DNA from: JALZOC01 sp031361295
GTDB lineage: Bacteria; Acidobacteriota; Vicinamibacteria; Vicinamibacterales; 2-12-FULL-66-21
Assembly: GCA_031361295.1 (NCBI GenBank)
Contig: JANMCN010000213.1
Coordinates: forward strand, 1 to 9,063
Length of the DNA: 9,063 nt
Direction: 5' to 3'
In this document: positions 1-6,016 of the stretch, one piece after another
How positions within the stretch are numbered: position 1 is the stretch's first letter
Layout of the letters: each line of letters starts with the position of its first letter
Notes under the pieces: generated by a model
What the model was told of the DNA's origin: nothing
Seen by the model: the letters and a program-made list of their open reading frames with translations, nothing else
The model's database searches: none
Position numbers and translations under genes: made by a program

Positions 1-2
1 AC

Positions 3-92
3 GGAGAGATGTCCGAGTGGTTGAAGGAGCACGCTTGGAAAGCGTGTGTAGGGGAAACTCTACCGAGGGTTCGAATCCCTCTCTCTCCGCCA
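3..92 (+). tRNA. tRNA-Ser (anticodon GGA), CCA encoded
   Basis: This is a complete class II tRNA. The acceptor stem pairs 3-9 (GGAGAGA) with 82-88 (TCTCTCC), followed by discriminator G89 and an encoded CCA at 90-92. The anticodon stem pairs 30-34 (CACGC) with 42-46 (GCGTG) around loop TTGGAAA (35-41), so the anticodon is GGA (37-39), reading UCC and UCU. A long variable arm (about 47-64) is typical of tRNA-Ser. The T stem GAGGG/CCCTC (65-69, 77-81) encloses TTCGAAT. The gene is intact even though its 3' end is duplicated at 5718-5738, as expected when an integrating element rebuilds the tRNA 3' end. Confidence 0.97.
72..92 (+). repeat. Left attachment-site repeat (tRNA-Ser 3' end)
   Basis: These are the last 21 bases of the tRNA-Ser gene, from inside the T loop through the terminal CCA. 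They are identical to 5718-5738. The flanks differ: position 71 is T against C at 5717, and 93 is A against T at 5739. The match therefore ends exactly at the tRNA 3' end, which is the usual crossover region for tyrosine recombinases that target tRNA genes. Confidence 0.88.
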
Positions 93-337
93 AATAAACC
101 ATTTTTTCATATAGTTACAGACACGCTGAAGTCTAAGGGGGCAATGAAGCTGTCTTCTGAGAACGTTCGAGATTCCTGGAGCGTGGCCAGGTTCCCCCGA
201 ACCGTGCCTGAGATCGTTCGGTCGCGCCAGCGAACCGTCCGTCCCGCCGTTAATCGTGGCGGTGAACACGTACGCCGCGGTGACATCGTCCAGGAAGCCG
301 GTCACATTTCGTGCACCGGTCGGAGGTGCGTATAGCG
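93..337. other. Non-coding left edge of the island
   Basis: No convincing gene is present. The first part (about 93-118) is AT-rich and contains a T run at 102-107 that could help end tRNA transcription, but no hairpin precedes it. Reading frames across this stretch on either strand run into or out of the tRNA and resemble no family I know. It separates the tRNA from the point where homology to the IS110 transposase stops. Confidence 0.5.
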
Positions 338-872
338 CTGGGTCGTCAACAAACCTTTGATGCGAGATCAGCCGGTTCCGACCCTGCTGGACCATTTCCC
401 CTGTCCGATGCACCTGCCGGGCATCTTCCTCGCTCACCGTCGGCACGCGCACCACGTGCCGCGCCCGCCGGTCGCCTTGCACATAGCGCATGAGCAGGCT
501 GAGCAAGCCTCCGAAATCCAGGCGATCCGTTTTGGCTCGTCGCGCCCGCCGATTGACTTCGATGCTGGAGGAATCGACCACATGATTCGTGATCCCCTGC
601 GCCACCAAGTACCGATGCACCCAAAACTCGTCTCGGCCCGCTTCAAAACAACTTACGACCGGCGCGTCGGCCGGTAGATTCAACCGCGCCTTCGCCCGCG
701 CGATTTAGTCCGGCAGACGGTCCACGGCTCCCGCAGCGATCTGACGAATGCGCGGGCGCTGGTCGAGGCCGACTGTGAATCCGAGCTTTCACCTCCGCTC
801 GCTCAATTCGAACGCGATCAGCAAACACGCCGGCGCCGCAGTAAACTCTCCGGTTCGGGTCATGGTCATCAT
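338..872 (-). pseudogene. IS110-family transposase, N-terminal remnant
   Basis: The minus-strand frame from ATG at 870-872 reads as the start of an IS110-family (DEDD, RuvC-like) transposase. It contains LGFTVGLD, IARAKARL, PADAPVVSCFEAGRD, SSSIEVNRR and the hallmark KTDRLD, then VVRVP and RNRLIS. It is broken in three ways. A TGA (789-791) sits where relatives usually have Trp, and a TAA (705-707) sits where Glu is expected before IARAK. A frameshift near 360-370 is needed to continue into IKGLLTTQ, which ends at 338. Nothing of the C-terminal Transposase_20 half follows, so roughly half of a normal 330-400 residue protein is missing. The old ribosome site AAGGAG (minus strand of 881-886) survives 8 nt before the ATG. 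The upstream 873-1060 may be residual element end and contains no gene I can support. Confidence 0.85.
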
Positions 873-1060
873 GTGACACGCTCCTTGTTGAGTGATGTCT
901 CAGGAGCGTAACAGCCATGACCCACGCCCGCGCTGCTGCATCGTTTCTTTCGGAAGATGTCCACCAAAGCGGATCAAGCCCAGTTCCCAACGTTCAGAGG
1001 AGTGCATTCTTCCTCCGAATGTCCAGTCATACCTGCCGCCGATCAGAGCGGTGGCTTACC

Positions 1061-1528
1061 CTATCGGACCGGGATGATGCACTCGTAGTAGTTGAGGAAG
1101 TCGAGGAAAGGCCAGGGCTCACCGCCCAGGCATGGTTGGCCACGATAAAGGTCATGATGTAAGAGCTTTACGTGGTGATCGAACTGGTGATCGACGAATG
1201 CCGCGAGGGTATAACTGGGCTGTCCCTCGGCAGAGGGCGGAATCGGAGGAAGGCCCATTCCTGGAGGTGCGCAGAGTGTCAGGCCGGGGATGCCGGGCTC
1301 GATACAGGTCCAACCGGCATTCATGAGCGTCACGTCCGTAACTCCCTGGGAGAGCGCCGCCTGCAGCCCGGAGGACACAGCCCGTGCTGACGGCTGGCCA
1401 AGTTCGGCGCCTTGTGCCGGCTGGCCCGACACTATCGCACTCGGCCCCGACGGCGATGCGCAAGCGCCGATCCCCAATGCCGCAAACACCACGAACAAGG
1501 TACACGCGCGACTAAACAGATGTGACAT
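1061..1528 (-). CDS. Orphan lipoprotein, Cys- and His-rich C-terminus
   Basis: This encodes a 155-residue predicted lipoprotein with no family I recognise. It starts with a basic n-region, a hydrophobic stretch (about residues 10-22) and a lipobox ending IGAC, so Cys23 would be lipidated after signal peptidase II cleavage. A Ser/Pro/Gly/Ala-rich linker follows to about residue 60. The folded part has four cysteines (75, 86, 133, 150), enough for two disulfides, and five histidines within 114-125 (DHQFDHH and LLHHD), which could bind metal. An upstream ATG at 1594 would bury the signal sequence, so the start at 1528 is preferred; it has a good GAGGTG site just ahead. The gene stands alone, divergent from the kinase operon, with about 150 bp between the two starts. 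Lipoprotein export is a solid prediction; the function is unknown. Confidence 0.75.
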   Translation of the reverse strand: MSHLFSRACTLFVVFAALGIGACASPSGPSAIVSGQPAQGAELGQPSARAVSSGLQAALSQGVTDVTLMNAGWTCIEPGIPGLTLCAPPGMGLPPIPPSAEGQPSYTLAAFVDHQFDHHVKLLHHDLYRGQPCLGGEPWPFLDFLNYYECIIPVR

Positions 1529-1532
1529 GTTG

Positions 1533-1538
1533 CACCTC
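1533..1538 (-). promoter_or_regulatory. Ribosome binding site fixing the lipoprotein start
   Basis: On the minus strand GAGGTG is followed by CAAC and then the ATG at 1526-1528. It is the only strong Shine-Dalgarno-like site near the candidate starts, and it places the start directly before the signal peptide. Confidence 0.6.
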
Positions 1539-1634
1539 AGAGAAACTGCGATTTCCATTTTTCCCGACTGTGATGAGCAAGCGGCGAGTGCCAATCCGGC
1601 TCACCTGCCATGAATAAGGAATCGCGGGCTGGAG

Positions 1635-1664
1635 GTTACAGCCTCTGAGCCAAACGCATACACT
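1635..1664 (+). promoter_or_regulatory. Possible sigma-70-type promoter of the kinase operon
   Basis: GTTACA (1635-1640) and TACACT (1659-1664) each match 4 of 6 bases of the -35 and -10 consensus and are 18 bp apart. Transcription would start near 1671, leaving a leader of only about 10 nt before the kinase ATG at 1681. That fits the absence of any Shine-Dalgarno sequence there. An alternative is that the operon is driven by its own sigma factor from an unrecognised motif. Confidence 0.3.
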
Positions 1665-1680
1665 AGCTGTTCCGGCTGAC

Positions 1681-4600
1681 ATGCCAAATTGCCCTCAGTG
1701 CGGAGCGGAATTGGGGTCCGACGATCCCGCGGGACTGTGCCCTCAGTGTTTGATCCAAGGCGCATTTGGGAGTTTCGGTGCCGACGACTTCGGGACTGAG
1801 ATGGTTAGCCCCGCCGCGCCAGTGGCGCAGGATAAGGACTTCGGCCGCTATCGGATCATCCAGCCCCTCGGCGAAGGGGGGATGGGCACCGTCTATCTGG
1901 CCGAACAGCTTGAGCCCATTCGCCGGCGCGTGGCTCTCAAGGTTGTGAAGCTCGGAATGGACACCGCCCAGGTGCTCGCCCGTTTTGACAATGAGCGGCA
2001 GGCACTCGCGATGATGGATCACCCGCACATCGCCCAAATCTTCGACGCCGGCGCGACCACCACAGGGCGCCCGTACTTCGTGATGGAGTACATCGAGGGG
2101 GCGCCGATCACGCAGTATTGCGATCGCGAGCGGAGTACCACCGCGGAGCGGCTCGCCTTATTCCTCGCGGTCTGCCGCGCGGTCCAACATGCGCACCAGA
2201 AGGGTGTGATCCACCGTGACCTGAAGCCGTCGAATGTGCTGGTGTTGGAACAGGACGGCGCGCCGATTCCCAAGGTGATCGATTTCGGCATCGCCACGGC
2301 TACCGACAAATGGGCTGTCGAGAAGACCTTGCTCACGCAGTTCGGTCAGATCGTGGGGACGCCGGAGTACGCCAGCCCGGAACAGGCGGACACGATCACC
2401 GGAGATGTCGATGAGAGCTCGGACGTGTATTCGCTGGGCGTGCTCTTGTACGAGCTGCTGATCGGAGCCGTGCCGTTCGACACGGCGACGCTGCGCAACG
2501 CCGGTTTGGCCGAAATGCTGCGGATCATCCGTGAAGACGAGGCGCCCTCGTTGTCCCGAAAGCTTACCTCGATGGGCGCGGTGGCGACCGACATTGCCGC
2601 GCGCCGCCGGACGGATCCGGGCTCGCTGCGCCGCCTCGTCAACGGCGACCTGAACTCGATCACGATGAAGGCACTGGAGAAGGCGCACGAGCGGCGCTAC
2701 GCGTCGGTGTCAGACCTCGCAGCCGATGTCCAGCGGCACATGGGGGACCGGCCCGTGCTGGTTTCGCCGCCGGGCAGGCTGTACCGAGCGCAGAAGTTTC
2801 TCCGCAGGCACAGGCTGGCCGCTCTCGGCACAGCCGCAGGACTCGTCTTCCTCGCGTTGAGCGGACTGACGGTCTGGTCGCTTTCTCGTCGCGATTCCGC
2901 GACGAGACCCAAGCTGATCGACAAAGATACTATTGTGCTCGCGGATTTCGATAACACGACGGGCGATCCGGTATTTGACGATACGCTGCGTCAGGGACTG
3001 TCGGTGGAGCTTCGACAATCGCCGGTCCTCACCCTGATTTCGGACACGAAGGTCCAGCAGACGCTGGCTCTCATGGGACAGCCCAAAGAGGCGCGGCTGA
3101 CTTCGGAAATGGCTCAGCAGATCTGCGAGCGAACTGCAAGTGCGGCTGTCTTGGAAAGCTCGATCGCACGTGTTGGAAGCCAGTACGTATTGGGCTTGCG
3201 CGCAAGGAACTGCAACACCGGAAACATTCTGGACGAGGAGCAGGCGGTGGCAGCCAGGAGAGAAGACGTTCTGAACTCTCTCAGTGAGATCGGCCGTAGA
3301 TTTAGAACCCGGGCGGGCGAATCGCTGGCCACGGTTGAAAAGCACTCGACCCGGCTCGCGGAGGCTACCACAACTTCACTCGAAGCCTTGAAAGCTTACA
3401 GCACCGGCATCAAAGTGGTCGTATCCTCCGGACCCGCCGCGGCCATACCCTTTTTTCGGCGCGCTGTCGAAATCGATCCCAAATTCGCGATGGCGTACGC
3501 CAGTTTGGGGCTTGCGTACAGCACTGATGGAGAATCAATGCTGTCAGCCGAGACCACTACGAAGGGCTGGCAACTGCGGGATCGAGCGAGCGACCGGGAG
3601 AAGTTTTTTATCGACTTTACCTATGACCGGCACGTGACGGGAAACCTGGAAAAGGCGTACCAAACCCTCGAGTCGTGGCTTCAGGTTTATCCTCGCGGGG
3701 AGCATCCAAATGACGCCCAGAGTTTATTAGGGGGCCTTTCCACTCACGGGACAGGCCGATATGAAAGAGCGATTGACGCGTCCCAACAAGGAATCGGGGT
3801 CGATCCCGACTTCGCGCTTGGGTATTCCAGTCTTGCGCAGAGCTATCTTCTCACCGACCGCTTCCCCGAAGCGGAGCGCACGCTTGCGCGCGCCTCCGGG
3901 CGGAAGTTGGAAACGCCCGATCTTCTCGTCATCCAATACCTCATCGCGGTGCTAACGGGCGACCAAGAGGAGATGGGCCTGGCAACAGGTCTGGCCCGGG
4001 GAAAGCGCAGGGCGGAACACTGGATGGCTCACGAGGAGGCTCTCGCTCTGGCCCGTTCCGGCCGCTTACAGGCCGCCCGGCGGTCATCGAACCGCGCCGT
4101 GGATCTCGCCCTGCAAGAACGGGAGCGCGAGGCGGCAGCGAGTTACCGGGCCGCACGAGCGTTGTGGGAAGCTGTTTACGGGAATGCTGCCGAAGGAAAA
4201 AGGAACGCGATGGCGGCGCTCGATCTTTCGAACGGCCGGGATGTCGAATATGCAGCCGGCCTTTCTCTGGGTCTTTCGGGAGGTTCTTCCCGATCGGAGG
4301 CGCTCGCCGACGATTTGGAAAAGCGCTTCCCGGAAGACACGTTCGCCAAGTTTACTTACGTTCCGGTTCTTCGTGCGTTGTCGGCACTGGAGCACGGGAA
4401 GCCCACAGACAGCGTGGAGCGGCTGCAAATCGCTCTCCGATATGACCTGGCGGCGAACGGCCTCAACTTTAATCATTTTTATCTGGGCGGTCTGCACTCG
4501 GCCTATGTACGCGGCCTGGCTTTGATTGCCGCGCACCGGTATGCGGAAGCGGCGGCCGAGTTTCAGAAGATTCTCGATCATCGCGGTCTTGTGGGCGCGG

Positions 4601-4767
4601 ATCCGATCGGCGCGCTGGCGCACTTGCAACGGGGTAGAGTGTTCGCGTTGTCGGGAGATAAGACCCGGGCGAAAGCTGCCTACCAGGATTTTCTCGCCCT
4701 TTGGAAGGACGCAGACCCTGACATCCCGATCCTGAAAAGTGCCAAGGCAGAGTACGCGGGGCTGTAG
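1681..4767 (+). CDS. Transmembrane Ser/Thr protein kinase with zinc ribbon and TPR sensor region
   Basis: This 1028-residue Hanks-type kinase phosphorylates Ser/Thr on partner proteins, probably including the sigma factor encoded next to it. Residues 1-30 form a zinc ribbon with CPQC pairs at Cys4/7 and Cys20/23. The kinase domain (about 57-350) is complete: glycine loop GEGGMG (64-69), Lys87, Glu105 in helix C, HRD 178-180, KPSN 182-185, DFG 201-203, activation loop with Thr227 before YASPE, and DVYSLG 248-253. It looks catalytically active. One membrane helix lies at about 378-401. The rest should be periplasmic: a TolB-N/FlgO-like alpha/beta part (about 415-545, beginning IVLADFDNTTGD) and TPR-like helices from about 567 to the end. 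No Shine-Dalgarno site precedes the start, but the zinc ribbon immediately after the ATG supports it. The gene is followed after 6 nt by the sigma factor. The ligand or stimulus cannot be read from the sequence. Confidence 0.95.
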   Translation: MPNCPQCGAELGSDDPAGLCPQCLIQGAFGSFGADDFGTEMVSPAAPVAQDKDFGRYRIIQPLGEGGMGTVYLAEQLEPIRRRVALKVVKLGMDTAQVLARFDNERQALAMMDHPHIAQIFDAGATTTGRPYFVMEYIEGAPITQYCDRERSTTAERLALFLAVCRAVQHAHQKGVIHRDLKPSNVLVLEQDGAPIPKVIDFGIATATDKWAVEKTLLTQFGQIVGTPEYASPEQADTITGDVDESSDVYSLGVLLYELLIGAVPFDTATLRNAGLAEMLRIIREDEAPSLSRKLTSMGAVATDIAARRRTDPGSLRRLVNGDLNSITMKALEKAHERRYASVSDLAADVQRHMGDRPVLVSPPGRLYRAQKFLRRHRLAALGTAAGLVFLALSGLTVWSLSRRDSATRPKLIDKDTIVLADFDNTTGDPVFDDTLRQGLSVELRQSPVLTLISDTKVQQTLALMGQPKEARLTSEMAQQICERTASAAVLESSIARVGSQYVLGLRARNCNTGNILDEEQAVAARREDVLNSLSEIGRRFRTRAGESLATVEKHSTRLAEATTTSLEALKAYSTGIKVVVSSGPAAAIPFFRRAVEIDPKFAMAYASLGLAYSTDGESMLSAETTTKGWQLRDRASDREKFFIDFTYDRHVTGNLEKAYQTLESWLQVYPRGEHPNDAQSLLGGLSTHGTGRYERAIDASQQGIGVDPDFALGYSSLAQSYLLTDRFPEAERTLARASGRKLETPDLLVIQYLIAVLTGDQEEMGLATGLARGKRRAEHWMAHEEALALARSGRLQAARRSSNRAVDLALQEREREAAASYRAARALWEAVYGNAAEGKRNAMAALDLSNGRDVEYAAGLSLGLSGGSSRSEALADDLEKRFPEDTFAKFTYVPVLRALSALEHGKPTDSVERLQIALRYDLAANGLNFNHFYLGGLHSAYVRGLALIAAHRYAEAAAEFQKILDHRGLVGADPIGALAHLQRGRVFALSGDKTRAKAAYQDFLALWKDADPDIPILKSAKAEYAGL

Positions 4768-4773
4768 GCCACC

Positions 4774-5499
4774 ATGCAGACACTGCCGGGGCCATCCGAT
4801 TTTCCGACCACACGGTGGACGCTGGTGGTCGCCGCCGGCGATCCGCAACGGAAGGAGGCTCACTCCGCGTTAGTTTCCCTGTGCGAGGGCTACTGGTATC
4901 CGTTATACGCCTATGTTCGCCGCCGCGGTTATCCCGCTGACCAGGCGCAGGATCTGACGCAGGAGTTCTTCGTCCGCGTGCTGGACGGCCGATATCTCGA
5001 TCGTGCTGACCCGGAAAAAGGAAGGTTCCGGGCCTTTTTGCTGACCTCGTTGAAGTTCTTTCTGGCTGACGAGGCCGACCGCAATCGCGCACAGAAACGC
5101 GGCGGGGGGAACGTGCTGTCCCTCGAAATCTCGTCCGGGGAAGAGCGTTATCAACACGACCCTGGGCACAACGAGACGCCGGAGCGGATCTTTGAGCGGC
5201 GCTGGGCGCTTTCAATGCTCGACAGAGTCGTAGACAGACTCCGGGCTGAGTTTGTACAGCATGGACGTCTGGACCATTTCAATCGCTTGAAAGTCTTCCT
5301 TCTCGATCAGGCCGAAGCGCCGTATGCCGCCCTGGCTCGCGAAATGGGCACATCCGAGGGAGCGCTTAAAGTGGCCATTCACAGACTCCGCAAGCGCTAC
5401 CGCGACTTGTTCCGCCAGGAGATTGCGGAGACCGTGGCGGATCCGGCTGATGTGGAATCCGAACTCCGATTCCTGGCGTCCGCACTGACGAGAAAATAG
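4774..5499 (+). CDS. ECF-type RNA polymerase sigma factor linked to the kinase
   Basis: This 241-residue sigma-70-family protein is of the type often annotated 'ECF sigma factor' in Acidobacteriota and Planctomycetota, recognisable by FPTTRWTLV near the N-terminus. Region 2 covers about 32-105, including PLYAYVRRRGYPADQAQDLTQ and RFRAFLLTSLKFFLADEADR. Region 4 is the helix-turn-helix at about 183-213 (YAALAREMGTSEGALKVAIHRL, where the SEGALKV part would contact the -35 element). A longer than usual linker (about 108-145) separates them, and an acidic tail follows region 4. No anti-sigma gene is present. The start lies 6 nt after the kinase stop, so translation is probably coupled; the local Shine-Dalgarno match is weak. 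By analogy with kinase-linked ECF groups its activity may be set by phosphorylation, but that is inference. Confidence 0.92.
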   Translation: MQTLPGPSDFPTTRWTLVVAAGDPQRKEAHSALVSLCEGYWYPLYAYVRRRGYPADQAQDLTQEFFVRVLDGRYLDRADPEKGRFRAFLLTSLKFFLADEADRNRAQKRGGGNVLSLEISSGEERYQHDPGHNETPERIFERRWALSMLDRVVDRLRAEFVQHGRLDHFNRLKVFLLDQAEAPYAALAREMGTSEGALKVAIHRLRKRYRDLFRQEIAETVADPADVESELRFLASALTRK

Positions 5500-5583
5500 C
5501 AGAGCAGACCGTGGAGTGATCAGCCGCGGAGCAGCCACCACTTACTACCGCTGGCGATCGCCATCATGAGGGTGAGGGGTCGA

Positions 5584-5617
5584 GAACGCGCCGCTGGCAG
5601 GACCGTTCAGCGCGTTC
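5584..5617. repeat. Perfect 8-bp inverted repeat near the island right end
   Basis: GAACGCGC (5584-5591) and GCGCGTTC (5610-5617) are exact reverse complements separated by 18 nt. The position, about 85 nt after the sigma stop and 100 nt before the attachment repeat, would suit a transcription terminator or a protein-binding site. No T run follows, so an intrinsic terminator is not well supported. Confidence 0.4.
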
Positions 5618-5649
5618 AGGGCAAAAGGGGCAAGTCCCCATCGCGACGC

Positions 5650-5672
5650 TGGCATTCCTGGCATTCCTGGCA
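5650..5672. repeat. Tandem 9-bp direct repeat (about 2.5 copies)
   Basis: TGGCATTCC occurs at 5650-5658 and 5659-5667, followed by a partial TGGCA at 5668-5672. The first copy is entered through CGCTGGC (5647-5653), a heptamer also found at 5549-5555 and 5592-5598. Such clusters beside an attachment site can be arm-type recombinase or accessory-protein sites. A chance repeat or polymerase slippage is equally possible. Confidence 0.45.
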
Positions 5673-5717
5673 ATGTGGTTTGTGTAACTTACAGAATCTA
5701 AAGGATGCCCGAGAGAC

Positions 5718-5738
5718 CGAATCCCTCTCTCTCCGCCA
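5718..5738 (+). repeat. Right attachment-site repeat (duplicated tRNA-Ser 3' end)
   Basis: This is an exact 21-bp copy of 72-92, ending in GCCA like the tRNA. The bases just upstream do not continue a tRNA: there is no T stem partner, anticodon arm or acceptor 5' strand. It is therefore an isolated tRNA tail and not a decayed second gene. It marks the right junction of the island. Confidence 0.88.
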
Positions 5739-5955
5739 TCCGCCTCCGCCGGCGCCCAATTGCACGCCAGGTCCGGCGAGATGGCTCACCGACAGGATGA
5801 AGTCCCACCGAAGCGGTGCCAGCCGCAGCCCGACCAGCAGACCAGCGGAAGCAGACCTAGCAAAAGGATGACCGGTGTCCGATCGTGCCGAAGATCCGGG
5901 CGGAGCCTTGGGGCGCGCCGTTCGGACGGAGTCGGCATGGCGCGTTGAAGCCGGC

Positions 5956-5985
5956 TTGACTCGGCGGCTCCGTCCGCTGCAGTAT
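5956..5985 (+). promoter_or_regulatory. Likely promoter of the DUF1326 gene
   Basis: TTGACT (5956-5961) matches 5 of 6 consensus -35 bases. CAGTAT (5980-5985) lies 18 bp downstream as a weak -10. Transcription would begin near 5992, giving a leader of about 25 nt that contains the gene's ribosome site. The promoter lies outside the island, so the gene has its own promoter. Confidence 0.4.
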
Positions 5986-6003
5986 GCCGGGACGCTGGTC
6001 AAC

Positions 6004-6010
6004 GGAGAGG
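6004..6010 (+). promoter_or_regulatory. Ribosome binding site fixing the DUF1326 start
   Basis: GGAGAGG sits 6 nt before the ATG at 6017. It decides between this start and an in-frame ATG at 5984, which lies inside the likely -10 region and adds residues foreign to the family. Confidence 0.65.
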
Positions 6011-6016
6011 TGTGTG

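Larger units (their letters stand above)
93..5738. mobile_element. tRNA-Ser-integrated genomic island, about 5.65 kb
   Basis: The boundaries come directly from the sequence: an intact tRNA-Ser on the left and an exact 21-bp copy of its 3' end on the right with no other part of a tRNA. The cargo is a dead IS110 transposase fragment, an orphan lipoprotein, and a kinase plus sigma-factor operon. I see no tyrosine or serine recombinase, excisionase, replication gene or transfer gene. It could be a non-autonomous island, a remnant whose integrase was deleted, or one member of a tandem array whose integrase lies elsewhere. The duplicated tRNA end is observed; the island interpretation is inferred from well-known tRNA-targeting islands. 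Confidence 0.75.
5500..6016. other. Non-coding stretch spanning the right island boundary
   Basis: No gene can be supported between the sigma factor and the DUF1326 gene. The left part (5500-5717) is island DNA with an inverted repeat, a tandem 9-mer and three copies of CGCTGGC. The attachment repeat sits at 5718-5738. From 5739 the DNA is more GC-rich and presumably native chromosome, with a plausible promoter just before the next gene. Minus-strand frames here contain a short hydrophobic run, but no start site or family supports a gene. Confidence 0.6.

Noticed and set aside
60..683. A 207-codon minus-strand frame ending WRRERDSNPR as an intact protein
   Set aside because: Its last residues are the antisense translation of tRNA-Ser, a well-known spurious C-terminus. 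Only the upstream part is transposase, and that is broken by stops and a frameshift.
900..1007. 35-codon minus-strand frame (MHSSERWELGL) with an AGGA-like site upstream
   Set aside because: Too short, average codon bias and no family; it lies in probable decayed IS sequence.
4084..4863. Long minus-strand open frame opposite the kinase
   Set aside because: It is antisense to a kinase with clear family motifs, is rich in Arg/Pro/Gly, and has no recognisable domain. It is a shadow of GC-rich coding DNA.
4469..5215. Long minus-strand open frame across the kinase/sigma junction
   Set aside because: It overlaps two well-supported genes, is Arg/Ser/Pro-rich and has no domain.
5627..5640. GGGG-CAAGT-CCCC as a terminator for the sigma gene
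   Set aside because: The stem is only 4 bp and no T run follows.
115..5704. TTACAGA followed by TCTAA(A)GG at 115-138 and 5689-5704, about 22 nt inside each island end
   Set aside because: The shared words are short, differently spaced and in direct orientation. Such a match between two 100-bp stretches is likely by chance.
5984..6016. Earlier ATG start for the DUF1326 protein
   Set aside because: It falls in the likely -10 region, adds 11 residues not expected in the family, and bypasses the good ribosome site at 6004-6010.
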